DNA from: Siphonodentalium dalli
Lineage: Eukaryota > Mollusca > Scaphopoda > Gadilida > Siphonodentaliidae
NCBI GenBank assembly: GCA_032622095.1
Contig: CP136061.1
Coordinates: 201,494,244-201,558,243, forward strand
Reading direction: 5' to 3'
DNA length: 64,000 nucleotides
The notes beneath the pieces were generated by a model. The model was not told the origin of the DNA and did not search any database. It saw only the letters and a list, made by a program, of their open reading frames with translations. Positions 32,206 through 45,000 of this stretch are shown piece after piece (within the stretch, counting starts at the first letter, position 1; each line of letters opens with the position of its first letter). The translations under genes were made by a program, and so were the position numbers.

Positions 32206-32301
32206 GCAAGCTAGGTTCGAATGTTTAGCAAGAGAGTAGACGGGCGCGAAGCGCCCGGGATGGTCGAAAAGATCGAGTGATCTTCTCCTTCACCCCTAAG
32301 T

Positions 32302-32600
32302 TATCTGGCGCTTTAATTGTTAACACCTCTCCTTGTTCAACCGATTTAGGTTGTCTTTTGTTTATAAAATGATGGGATTGAAAAAGTTGTTGTTAAATGG
32401 GAACTGTTAATAAAACTTTTTGTTCAGTAAAATAAACTATACCAGTGTCATAACGTAGAATTAAGGTTACTAGAAACGAATCATATTCGAAAACACCAAC
32501 TTATAGCGTAAAACTCGAGATTTTAATGCCTTTTTGACATCGAAAATACTAAGGAAAAACTCAAAAGCCACTCGCCAGTTTTATGTGCACAAAGAAGCGT
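32302..32600 (+). repeat. Tandem duplication, copy 1, segment III
   Basis: Matches 35885-36183 (gcgctttaattgttaacacc … cacaaagaagcgt). Its end meets the start of copy 2 (tcttcgatatctg at 32601), the head-to-tail junction of the duplication. Confidence 0.88.
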
Positions 32601-33481
32601 TCTTCGATATCTGATCACTCTGAGCTTTGAAGGGTGGGTTCCTCGACTCGAATCAAATATTTTTTACCCCCGAAGCCAAAGAAATAGTAATTTAGGGGTG
32701 CTTAATCGAATTGAGTACCTTTAACTTTAAGTTCTCTAGTGTTTACAGATGTGGGAGTTGAGTCCACGAGGGAGAATCAGGTGGTTTTGAGGTTGATGAG
32801 TTCCACGCATTCAAAATGGTCGAGGCGAGTCCAGACGCTCAGAAACATAATATATGAAGAACTGACACAAAACATAGCATTTTGACTGTTACGAGCGTAA
32901 TTATGCTAGTTTATTTTTAAAACAAATTGATACCTTATTTGTTCCAAAATACTCTGTAGTTTTCTGTAACATTCTGACCAAAGTTGCCAGTCGAAAGTTC
33001 GTGTAATACACCAGTCCATACATCTAGGAGAATCCTTCGACTGACTACTTTGGTGAGAATGCTATATATAGAGAACACAACTGTGCATTTTGGACACGGC
33101 ATTTGAGGTATCAGTTTGTTTGAAAAATAGTATAGCATTTGCTGGTAGCCGCCAAAATACTATGTAATATATCATATCCTAGTTTATTGCCTCTTTCCTC
33201 GTCTCTGGTCGCGTTTGCGAATCGCCTCGGCCAATTTGAATGCTTGATACTGCATGAAGTCGAAACCACGTAATACCCCACCGTTCGAGTCTGGAGCGTT
33301 CGGCCATCTGGCATTTGTCAATAGCGTGGAAAGTTATAATTACAGGATAGCTCAGGAACATGCACAACCAGAATCATTCATTAAGAATGATCTAGCTCTT
33401 CCTAACAAGTTTCATCTAGTTTCCGGGGTATACAATGATATATATGAATCGAAGACACATGTCCAGAAACGCTTCTATCAA

Positions 33482-33715
33482 TTAATATTGATTTTTTAGA
33501 ACAGAAACTTCAGGCGCATTCGGATGATGCTGACAATAACATGGCACATTTAGTATCTCATTGACAACTAGCGAAACCACTGCAGAATGTTGCACGGACT
33601 TAGTTTGGAAATAGAACATAGCTGTTTCACAATAATATTTTCCAGCCTCGTGTTTTTCAATTCTAACCTCCCCGTGTTCGTCCTCCAATGTGGTTAAAAC
33701 TCCAAATCTCCACAT
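33482..33715 (-). pseudogene. Ig-domain-like exon fragment (copy 2)
   Basis: Duplicate of 15698-15931 with the same EAGKYYC … VVSLVV layout and an open frame of 77 codons. One visible residue differs (Asn for Tyr near the end). Preservation of the frame in both copies is uninformative because the duplication is recent. Confidence 0.35.
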
Positions 33716-33719
33716 CCTG

Positions 33720-33870
33720 TTTTATGGTATTATTAATCTTATTGAAATTGCATAACACGTGTTATTTATCAACATTTTGGTCAACGAAATTTCACCGGAT
33801 TGTTAAATATCTACACCCAAAGCCACGTAGAGTTATTCATCTTCATCCGCAATTTGGTTCAAGGACGTAT
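33720..33870 (-). mobile_element. Family-A MITE fragment (copy 2)
   Basis: Twin of 15935-16080 in the second tandem copy. Confidence 0.65.
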
Positions 33871-34004
33871 TTTTTACCAGGAAAGTGACTAGTAGATTTA
33901 GTCAAGCATAATGTATTTTCCTTGAAACTAACTTGTAGATGCAGCATAGTAAACCATATATGCATAGCTCTATGGGGCGCCGTTCTTCCATGTATTACCT
34001 ATTT

Positions 34005-35005
34005 TATGATATCAACAATTAATTTTGTGATATCATTAAATGAATATATGATATAACAAAATCGAATATATGATATCATTAAACATTTTGTGATATCACA
34101 AAATAAGTTTAAAGGTACTCAATCCGAATTAACGCTCGCAAATTACTATTTCCTTGGCTTCGGGGGTAAAAAATATTTGATTCGAGTCGAGGAACCCACC
34201 CATCACAGCTCAGATTGATCAGATATCGATGTTTGAAATCTATTATTTTAATTTTAACTGGCCCAATAGACAGTCGACGAGAAGAATTTCTTTGACCAAA
34301 TTGCGGGTAATGATGGATAACTCTAAACTCAAGTGGCTTTTTGTGTCAGATATTTGACAAACCGGCAAAATTTCGTTGAACAAAATGTTGATAAATAACA
34401 GTTTTTGTGCAATTTTATACTATAGTTGATTGTGCTTTTCATTATTTTTGGGCAATTATTAGATTCTGATAACTGAAGGGGCAGTTCAAAAAGTGTTATT
34501 GTTGTTGTTTGAATGTGATGATATGGGGACCATCGAATCGGATTGAGTACCTTTAAGATATCACCAATTCCAATTTGTGATATCATAAATTCATTTTTCA
34601 TATCTCAAAATCGAATTATTGATATCACAAAATAGTAAGCATTTAGTGATATCACTAATTTGATTTTGCGCATTCATAAATTCATTTTGTGCTATCATAA
34701 AATTGAATTTGTGATATCACTAATTCATTTTGTGATATCTATAAATAGAAAATGGCATGGCGAGACTACTATTCCTTCAACATTTTGTGACATCATTAAA
34801 TCATTTTATGATATCATAAAATCGAATTATTGATATAACTAAATGCTTACTTATTTTGTGTATCATATTTTCGATTTTGTGAGATAACAAAATTAATTTG
34901 ATATCACTAATTCCATTTTGTGATATCTTAAAATCAGTTTGTGATATCACTAATTCCTCAACATTTTATGATATCACAAAATCGAATTATTGATATCACT
35001 AAATC
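34005..35005. repeat. GATATC-rich minisatellite, copy 2
   Basis: Same array as 16200-17225, with a few unit-level differences, again interrupted by the family-A MITE (34109-34556). Confidence 0.8.
34109..34556 (+). mobile_element. TTAA-type MITE (family A), full length, copy 2
   Basis: Twin of 16322-16769 with TTAA at both edges. Its presence in both tandem copies dates it before the duplication. Confidence 0.88.
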
Positions 35006-36391
35006 ATACTTTTTAGTATTTGTGAATGAGGAGGAAAAGGCCATATCCACAGACTGCAATCGATGCAATCCGGTTCCGCTTTCGTTTCCGGTTCGACGTT
35101 ATGTAACTATAAAATTGAAGCGGCGAGTCGGTTTTCTGTTGATTTCTAGTATTTGGTGTCTATATCATAGTATGTAGCTCATCACAGTTGTGTTAATCAT
35201 GCATAGTATGTGAAATTCCCATTTTTTTAAATGAGGCGAATAACCGGGGGGGGGGGGGGTGTAGGAGAAAAAATTCCAGACACTAGGCGCAAAAAAAAAA
35301 ACCGCCCTCTGGGTACCCACCACCCCCTAATTTTTTATTTTTTTCGATTCTGGGATAGGGCCCCACCCCTCCAAACTTTTTCAAATGACTATTTTACTCA
35401 GTTTTCCTTATCTTATCCGATCATTGTTCCATATTATGGTTATAGAAGCATTCCTACTTTTTATTTATCAACAAGACTCTAAAGTTTCAAAACAATTCTC
35501 CAGTAAATGTGGACTGTAGGGTGTGCTGATGGATTGACATTTGAAATCCAAGATGGCTGCTGGTGGCCATGATTGTTTTAAACAAATTTTGGGATAAAAT
35601 GGAGGCTCCCATCTAGAGGTCACCTCGAAGGTCTATATGAAATTTGGTGACGATTGGATGAGAAATGTGTCCTGTACGGTTGGAATCTGATGATATGGTG
35701 GACCATTTAATCGGGATTGCGTACCTTTAATATAATCGCTAAATTATCTGGCTATCCGATCATTGTTAATTGGTGTGTTCTTTAGGAGGACCATTGACCA
35801 TCATTAGGCGGACTGCGACATTATGCAGACGAAATCCGGTCTGCCCAATTTTTGCATGCCACTGTGATGCCAGTCGCAACTAGATATCTGGCGCTTTAAT
35901 TGTTAACACCTCTCCTTGTTCAACCGATTTGGGTTGTCTTTTGTTTATAAAATGATGGGATTGAAAAAATTGTTGTTAAATGGGAACTGTTAATAAAACT
36001 TTTTGTTCAGTAAAATAAACTATACCAGTGTCATAACGTAGAATTAAGGTTACTAGAAACGAATCATATTCGAAAACACCAACTTATAGCGTAAAAATCG
36101 AGATTTTAATGCCTTTTTGACGTCGAAAATACTAAGGAAAAACTCAAAAGCCACTCGCCAGTTTTATGTGCACAAAGAAGCGTGACGTCAAAGTGGGAAC
36201 GCAACTTTTTTCAGATGAGGGAATAAGACGTAAACATGTCCACGTGTTTCTCATTTGTTTTGTTAATGGCGACTTACGATACAAATCTACTATTTTCAAC
36301 AATTTGGACATTTAGAAAGTATTGATGACTGAAGTGTGTAATCATATAATATCACGGAGTTGTATGGGAGGCCAAATTCACATTTATTAAT

Positions 36392-36672
36392 AATTGCGCT
36401 GAAGCGCAATTCAATTGCGCTGAAGCGCAATCCAATTGCGCTGAAGCGCAATCCAGCTTGATTCATATCAAATGCGCTGAAGCGCAATTTTATTGTTACA
36501 AGCTTACACCCCTTAATAGATAGGTTATTCCATTATCAATTCATATGGGATATCCACCAATTGCGCTGAAGCGCAACTCAATTGCGCTGAAGCGCAATTC
36601 AAAATTAATTGCGCTGAAGCGCAATTCATTTTTCACATACTACCCAAGCAATTCAATTGCACTTCAGCGCAA
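36392..36672. repeat. Cluster of eight 18-bp palindromes ATTGCGCTGAAGCGCAAT
   Basis: The 8-bp-arm palindrome ATTGCGCT-GA-AGCGCAAT occurs at about 36392, 36414, 36434, 36471, 36559, 36580 and 36607. An inverted-loop variant is at 36655 (attgcacttcagcgcaat). A half copy is near 36917 beside a repeated flank (ggttattccattatca…catatg). The spacing is irregular and the spacers are AT-rich. Confidence 0.85.
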
Positions 36673-37204
36673 TTATTATTATTATTAAAGTTAGGTTGAA
36701 TAGGTGCAGGGAGAAAATTAACTGGTATCGCATCGCAATTTGCTACCCAAATTTGTATAATAGCTATGCAATTTGGTATGAATTTTATATGATTTCAGAA
36801 CAATGCTATCTAATTATGTCATTATGAGGTTATTTGCTAATCAAAATTTCAAAAGTAATTTGCTCCCCGAATAGGTGGGTTATTCCATTATCATAAATTC
36901 ATATGCGATACCAACCAATTGCGCTTCAGACTGCTTCCTTGCCTCTTATCATGAGTATTATGAGTTAACTAAAGACAGTAAACAATCATGAGAGCACCCC
37001 TACCTTTTACATTAAGGGCTGAAAGGATAATATCAAATGATTTATGGACTGAGTCATTTTATATTCGTTTAAAACCACATCTCAGAAAATTCTTTAGAAG
37101 TCTTCAGTCACATACAGAATGAATAAAGGCAAGGAGACAAAGTTTCCCCTGCCGCACCACATAATAGCGTTCCGTTCAGGGCGACTCACAAAACATTTCC
37201 TTTT

Positions 37205-37955
37205 GTTGTAGTCGGACCGCGACTCTCGATAGCATTACCTTATGTATTAGTCGGGGTAACTTGCGACACCGGTACCTTCTGTTTTAGTCGGGGCAACTCA
37301 TGATAGCATTATAATCTGTATGAATCGGGCCGACTCGTGATAGCATTGCCTTCTGTATTAATCAGGGGGACTCACAATAGCTTATGTCCTTCTGTTTTAG
37401 TCGGTGCTACTCGTGATAGCATTACATTATCTATTAATCGTGAAGACTCGCAATAGAATTAGCTTCTGTTTTAGTTGGGGCTACTCGTAATAGCATTATG
37501 TTCTGTTTTAGTTGGGCCGACTCGCGATAGCATTATCTTCTGTATTAGTCGGGGTGATTCACTTTTGGATTATCTTCTTTATTTGTTTGGGCTACTCTCG
37601 ATAGGATTGATTAGTCATGGCGACTTGCAATAGCATTATGTTCTGTTTTAATCAGGGCAACTCGCGATATCATTACCTTCTGTATTAGTCGGGCTAACTT
37701 GCGATACCGGTATATACTTTCTGTTTTAGTCAGGGTGACTCATGATACCATTAACATCTGTATGAATCGGGGCGGCTCCTGATAGCATTGCCATTGGCCA
37801 TTGCCTTATGTATTAGTGATCAGGGCAATTCACGATAGCATTTCCTTCTGTTTTAGTCTTTATGTTCTCTATAAATCGTGGAGACTCGCAATAGCATTAC
37901 CTTCTGTATTAGTCGGGGTGACTTGCAATACCTGTACCTTCTGTTTTGTCCGGTA
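37205..37955 (+). repeat. Minisatellite, ~42-bp unit
   Basis: About 18 diverged units like CTTCTGTTTTAGTCGGGGC plus GACTCGCGATAGCATTA, with alternating tgtttta/tgtatta variants suggesting an 84-bp dimer. Confidence 0.8.
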
Positions 37956-37959
37956 CGAA

Positions 37960-39029
37960 AATTGCATTGGCTAAGCGATATTAGTGTATACTATATTGGC
38001 ATTATTATTTCCCCGATGCAAATCTGAATACGCTGGTCGTGATGCTCGTCTGTTATGTTTTATTAAGTTTCAAATCATATCTAATCATATCACGTTATAG
38101 ATTGCTTATTTGTTATACATTTGCTTATTTTAATATCTTCATTAGTCACTTTATTTTATTTTACTTTTGTTTCGGCGGACACCATTGTCAATACATATTA
38201 AATTGTATGTTTATGGTTGGCTAATAAACAATTCATTCATTATTTGAACAGTTTCTATATGTGGTTCTTTGGGTAGCCTTTATTGTCGCGTTGGGCGACT
38301 TCTTTTTGCAAGAATACCGGCACTTATCGAAATTATTTTTCTGTGTGGGCGCTGGGTTTCCCCGGCGATGAAAATAATATCTGGAAAAAAACAGTTGTTC
38401 TAAAAACTAGCACCGGAATATGGCGGAACGTAATAGATATTTTTCGATCGGGGTTAGTGTCGTGGCATTGTCTGAAAATCTTATCAAATGAATTTTGTTG
38501 CGTAAAACTTGTGTTTATCAGCCATAGGTGTAGTATTTTTCTCCATTCCTCACAGTGGATCGTGAGACTAATAACAGGCAGTGTCATACTTCTGCATTTC
38601 GTTTCGGTTTCTGTTGTACGATGTAGGTTTTGGAAATTCCGGTAATGTTGTCAGCATGTTGTCATGTCGAAATAATTGACAGATTTCTTCGAGAGATATA
38701 AAGCTCGAGCTCGGAGACCAACCACCCACCCATAACAAACCGATGTTATACAAACACCGCTAATAATGTAAACATCCGGGCGGGCATGCGCAACGGCGCA
38801 AGATCGTAATTTCAGAATAACAGTATACAGTAATGACCAGAATAGATAACAAAGACATCTATCTCTCAGATAACATGAAGTTTTATAAATATGTGCTTCC
38901 TTACAGTTATCATTATTTTCCAGACATATCATAAGGTGTTTAGTTATTTATATAAAAAAATAAGCTGTAAATAATTGACAAATGACAGAATAAATTACAT
39001 AATGGCAATGCTCCTCAAATACTATACTA
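37960..39029. other. Stretch without a clear gene; CpG-containing promoter-like patch
   Basis: Small ORFs on both strands near 38283-38645 have no recognisable product. Around 38777-38810 the sequence ccgggcgggcatgcgcaacg resembles an NRF-1-type promoter site in otherwise AT-rich DNA. It could mark a promoter, but no first exon was established. Confidence 0.2.
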
Positions 39030-42000
39030 TAGACACTGTTGTTGTTGTTTGTGGATAGGGATGCATCTATACAAATAGTTTGCACAAAGTTTGGGCTCCT
39101 TAGTGGGTTTTAAGGGTATGGAGACAGCCCAACACCCACAGCACCCATGACAATTCAAGTTAAATTGGTATATTTAACTTGAATTGGGCCATATGACCAA
39201 TTATATGTATCTACTTCCAACACTTTTGTTGTTTGTGGATAGGTATGCATCTATGCAAATAGATAGCACAAAGTTTGGGCTCCTCTGTGGGTTTTAAGGG
39301 TATGGAGACTGCCCAACACCCACAGCACCCATGATAAAACCATACAGCACCCGTGCCTATGAAAACATATTTCTGAGTCAGCCATCTTTCAGATTATACC
39401 CATTCTGAATTCACTATATGTATCTACTTCCGAACACTTTTGTTGTTTGTGGATAGGTATGCATTTATGCAAATGGTTTGCACAAAGTTTGGGCTCCCCA
39501 GTGGGTTTTAAGGGTATGGAGACAGCCCAACACCCACAGCACCCATGATAAAACCATACAGCAGTAACAGCACCCGTGCCTATGAAAACATATTTCTGAG
39601 TCAGCCATCTCTCAGACTATACCCATTCTGAAAAGAATTCCACAGTTCACTTTAGAATATATAGAGGCAATGGGAAAAATTATTTGGGCACCTGAATGGG
39701 ATTTCGGGCTCTGGTCAGGGGGGATATTTGCGTTTTTTAATGGTTAAATTGGTATATTTAACTGGAATTGGGCCCTGTGACCCATTATAGGTATATACTT
39801 CTAGGTCTCCTAGTGTTTTTGGAAATATCTGCATCAGTATAAGAAGATTTGCTAAAGTTTGGGCTCCTTAGTGGGTTTTAAGGGTATGGAGACAGCCCAA
39901 CACCCACAGCACCCATGACAATTCAAGTTAAATTGGTATATTTAACTTGAATTGGGCCATATGACCCATTATATGTATTTACTTCCAACACTTTTGTTGT
40001 TATTGGATAGGTATGCATCTATGCAAATAGCTTGCAGAAAGTTTGGGCTCCTCAGTGGATTTTAAGGGTATGGATACAGCCCAACACCCACAGCACCCTA
40101 ATAAAACCATACAGCACCCGTGCCTATGAAAACATATTTCTGAGTCAGGCATCTCTCAGACTATACCCATTCTGAAAAGAATTCCACAGTTCACTTTAGA
40201 ATATATAGAGGCAATGTGAAAAATTATTTGGGCACCTGAATTGGATTTCGGGCTCTGGTCAGGGGGGATATTTGCGGTTTTTAATGGTTAAATTGGTATA
40301 TTTAACTGGAATTGGGCCCTGTGACCCATTATAGGTATATACTTCTAGGTCTCCTAGTGTTTTTGGAAATATCTGCATCAGTGTAAGAAGATTTGCTAAA
40401 GTTTGGGCTCCTTAGTGGGTTTTAAGGGCATGGAGACAGCCCAACACCCACAGCACCCATGACAATTCAAGTTAAATTGGTATATTTAACTTGAATTGGG
40501 CCATATGACCAATTATATGTATCTACTTCCAACACTTTTGTTGTTTGTGGATAGGTATCAATCTATGCAAATAGTTTGCACAAAGTTTGTGCTCCTCCGT
40601 GGGTTTTAAGGGTATGGAGACAGCCCTACACCCATGATAAAACCATACAGCACCCGTGCCTATGAAAACATATTTCTGAGTCAGCCATCTCTCAGACTAT
40701 ACCCATTCTGAAAAGAATTCCACAGTTCACTTTATAATATATAGAGGCAATGGGAAAAATTATTTGGGCACCTGAATGGGATTTTGGGCTCTGGTCAGGG
40801 GGGGATATTTGCGGTTTTTAATGGTTAAATTGGTATATTTAACTGGAAGTGGGCCCTGTGACCCATTATAGGTATATACTTCTAGGTCTCCTAGTGTTTT
40901 TGGAAATATCTGCATCAGTATAAGAAGATTTGCTAAAGTTGGGGCTCCTTAGTGGGTTTTAACGGTATGGAGACAGCCCAACACCCACAGGACCCATGAC
41001 AATTCAAGTTAAATTGGTATATTTAACTTGAATTGGGCCATATGACCCATTATATGTATTTACTTCCAACACTTTTGTTGTTTTTGGATAGGTATGCATC
41101 TATACAAATAGCTTGCACAAAGTTTGGGCTCCTCAGTGGGTTTTAAGGGTATGGATACAGCCCAACACCCACAGCACCCTAATAAAACCATACAGCACCC
41201 GTGCCTATGAAAACATATTTCTGAGTCAGCCATCTCTCAGACTATACCCATTCTGAAAAGAATTCCACAGTTCACTTTAGAATATATAGAAGCAATGCGA
41301 AAAATTATTTGGGCACCTGAATGGGATTTCGGGCTCTGGTCAGGGGGGATATTTGCGGTTTTTAATGGTTAAATTGGTATATTTAACTGGAATTGGGCCC
41401 TGTGACCCATTATAGGTATTTACTTCTAGGTCTCCTAGTGTTTTTGGAAATATCTGCATCAGTGTAAGAAGATTTGCTAAAGTTTGGGCTCCTTAGTGGG
41501 TTTTAAGGGCATGGAGACAGCCCAACACCCACAGCACCCATGACAATTCAAGTTAAATTGGTATATTTAACTTGAATTGGGCCATATGACCAATTATATG
41601 TATCTACTTCCAACACTTTTGTTGTTTGTGGATAGGTATCAATCTATGCAAATAGTTTGCACAAAGTTTGGGCTCCTCCGTGGGTTTTAAGGGTATGGAG
41701 ACAGCCCTACACCCATGATAAAACCATACAGCACCCGTGCCTATGAAAACATATTTCTGAGTCAGCCATCTCTCAGACTATACCCATTCTGAAAAGAATT
41801 CCACAGTTCACTTTATAATATATAGAGGCAATGGGAAAAATTATTTGGGCACCTGAATGGGATTTTGGGCTCTGGTCAGGGGGGGGGGATATTTGCGGTT
41901 TTTAATGGTTAAATTGGTATATTTAACTGGAATTGGGCCCTGTGACCCATTATAGGTATATACTTCTAGGTCTCCTAGTGTTTTTGGAAATATCTGCATC

Positions 42001-45000
42001 AGTATAAGAAGATTTGCTAAAGTTTGGGCTCCTTAGTGGGTTTTAAGGGTATGGAGTCAGCCCAACAATCACAGCACCCATGACAATTCAAGTTAAATTG
42101 GTATATTTAACTTGAATTGGGCCATATGACCCATTATATGTATTTACTTCCAACACTTTTGTTGTTTTTTGATAGGTATGCATCTATGCAAATAGCTTGC
42201 ACAAAGTTTGGGCTCCTCAGTGGGTTTTAAGGGTATGGATACAGCCCAACACCCACAGCACCCTAATAAAACCATACAGCACCCGTGCCTATGAAAACAT
42301 ATTTCTGAGTCAGCCATCTCTCAGACTATACCCATTCTGAAAAGAATTCCACAGTTCACTTAAGAATATATAGAAGCAATGGGAAAAATTATTTGGGCAC
42401 CTGAATGGGATTTTGGGCTCTGGTCAGGGGGGATATTTGCGGTTTTTAATGGTTAAATTTGTATATTTAACTGGAATTGGGCCCTGTGACCCATTATAGG
42501 TATATACTTCTAGGTCTCCTAGTGTTTTTTGGAAATATCTGCATCAGTGTAAGAAGATTTGCTAAAGTTTGGGCTCCTTAGTGGGTTTTAAGGGTATGAA
42601 GACAGCCCAACACCCACAGCACCCATGACAATTCAAGTTAAATTGGTATATTTAACTTGAATTGGGCCATACGACCCATTATATGTATTTACTTCCAACA
42701 CTTTTGTTGTTATTGGATAGGTATGTATCTATGCAAATAGCTTGCAGAAAGTTTGGGCTCCTCAGTGGATTTTAAGGGTATGGATACAGCCCAACACCCA
42801 CAGCACCCTAATAAAACCATACAGCACCCGTGCCTATGAAAACATATTTCTGAGTCAGCCATCTCTCAGACTATACCCATTCTGAAAAGAATTCCACAGT
42901 TCACTTTATAATATATAGAGGCAATGGGAAAAATTATTTGGGCACCTGAATGGGATTTTGGGCTCTGGTTAGGGGGGATATTTGCGGTTTTTAATGGTTA
43001 AATTGGTATATTTAACTGGAATTGGGCCCTGTGACCCATTATAGGTATATACTTCTAGGTCTCCTAGTGTTTTTGGAAATATCTGCATCAGTATAAGAAG
43101 ATTTGCTAAAGTTTGGGCTCCTTAGTGGGTTTTAAGGGTATGGAGACAGCCCAACACCCGCAGCACCCATGACAATTCAAGTTAAATTGGTATATTTAAC
43201 TTGAATTGGGCCATATGACCCATTATATGTATTTACGTCCAACACTTTTGTTGTTTTTGGATAGGTATGCATCTATGCAAATAGCTTGCACACAGTTTGG
43301 GCTCCTCAGTAGGTTTTAAGGGTATGGATACAGCCCAACACCCACAGCACCCTAATAAAACCATACAGCACCCGTGCCTATGAAAACATATTTCTGAGTC
43401 AGCCATCTCTCAGACTATACCCATTCTGAAAAGAATTCCACAGTTCACTTTAGAATATATAGAGGCAATGGGAAAAATTAAATGGGCACCTGATTGGGAT
43501 TTCGGGCTCTGGTCAGGGGGGATATTTGCGGTTTTTAATGGTTAAATTGGTATATTTAACTGGAATTGGGCCCTGTGACCCATTATAGGTATATACTTCT
43601 AGGTCTCCTAGTGTTTTTGGAAATATCTGCATCAGTATAAGAAGATTTGCTAAAATTTGGGCTCCTTAGTGGGTTTTAAGGGTATGGAGACAGCCCAACA
43701 CCCACAGCACCCATGACAATTCAAGTTAAATTGGTATATTTAACTTGAATTGGGCCATATGACCCATTATATGTATCTACTTCCAACACTTTTGTTGTTT
43801 GTGGATATGTATGCATCTATGCAAATAGATAGCACAAAGTTTGGGCGCCTCAGTAGGTTTTAAGGGTATGGAGACTGCCCAACACCCACAGCACCCATGA
43901 TAAAACCATACAGCACCCGTGCCTATGAAAACATATTTCTGAGTCAGCCATCTCTCAGACTATACCCATTCTGAAAAGGATTCCACAGTTCACTTTAGAA
44001 TATATAGGCAATGGGAAAAATTATTTGGGCACCTGAATGGGATTTTGGGCTCTGGTCAGGGGGGATATTTGCGGTTTTTAATGGTTAAATTGGTATATTT
44101 AACCGGAATTGGGCCCTGTGACCCATTATAGGTATATACTTCTAGGTCTCCTAGTGTTTTTAGAAATATCTGCATCAGTATAAGAATATTTGCTAAAGTT
44201 TGGGCTCCTTAGTGGGTTTTAAGGGTATGGAGACAGCCCAACACCCGCAGCACCCATGACAATTCAAGTTAAATTGGTATATTTAACTTGAATTGGGCCA
44301 TATGACCCATTATATGTATTTACGTCCAACACTTTTGTTGTTTTTGGATAGGTAGGCATCTATGCAAATAGCTTGCACACAGTTTGGGCGCCTCAGTAGG
44401 TTTTAAGGGTATGGATACAGCCCAACACCCACAGCACCCTAATAAAACCATACAGCACCCGTGCCTATGAAAACATATTTCTGAGTCAGCCATCTCTCAG
44501 ACTATACCCATTCTGAAAAGAATTCCACAGTTCACTTTAGAATATATAGAGGCAATGGGAAAAATTAATTGGGCACCTGATTGGGATTTCGGGCTCTGGT
44601 CAGGGGGGATATTTGCGGTTTTTAATGGTTAAATTGGTATATTTAACTGGAATTGGGCCCTGTGACCCATTATAGGTATATACTTCTAGGTCTCCTAGTG
44701 TTTTTGGAAATATCTGCATCAGTATAAGAAGATTTGCTAAAATTTGGGCTCCTTAGTGGGTTTTAAGGGTATGGAGACAGCCCAACACCCACAGCACCCA
44801 TGACAATTCAAGTTAAATTGGTATATTTAACTTGAATTGGGCCATATGACCCATTATATGTATCTACTTCCAACACTTTTGTTGTTTGTGGATATGTATG
44901 CATCTATGCAAATAGATAGCACAAAGTTTGGGCGCCTCAGTAGGTTTTAAGGGTATGGAGACTGCCCAACACCCACAGCACCCATGATAAAACCATACAG

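Larger units (their letters stand above)
27943..32301 (-). mobile_element. Penelope-like element with SGNH ORF1 (EN+ type)
   Basis: Minus strand, 5' to 3': a hammerhead-like motif (about 32160-32205), ORF1 (32028-30571, probable 54-bp intron), a frameshift heptamer, Penelope RT (about 30570 to 28893) and a GIY-YIG endonuclease (to 28202). About 260 bp of 3' sequence follow, with a TA microsatellite (about 27989-28022). The borders come from comparison with the second tandem copy: the insertion starts after 27942 and ends before 32302, and replaces 102 bp present there (35783-35884). The RT-EN frame has several breaks, so the copy is inactive. Confidence 0.82.
32604..36183 (+). repeat. Tandem duplication, copy 2 (uninterrupted, ~3.58 kb)
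   Basis: Contains segment I (32604-35101), segment II (35102-35782), 102 bp not seen in copy 1 (35783-35884) and segment III (35885-36183) without the LINE and PLE insertions. Its first bases fall inside a family-A MITE, which is therefore truncated here (32604-32727). Confidence 0.9.

Noticed and set aside
36392-36672. CRISPR array
   Set aside because: Repeats are short perfect palindromes with irregular spacers of 2-70 bp in eukaryotic DNA, with no Cas genes.
38283-38753. Overlapping ORFs on both strands near a CpG-containing patch
   Set aside because: No domain, signal peptide or consistent splice sites; only a weak promoter-like patch is kept as a note.
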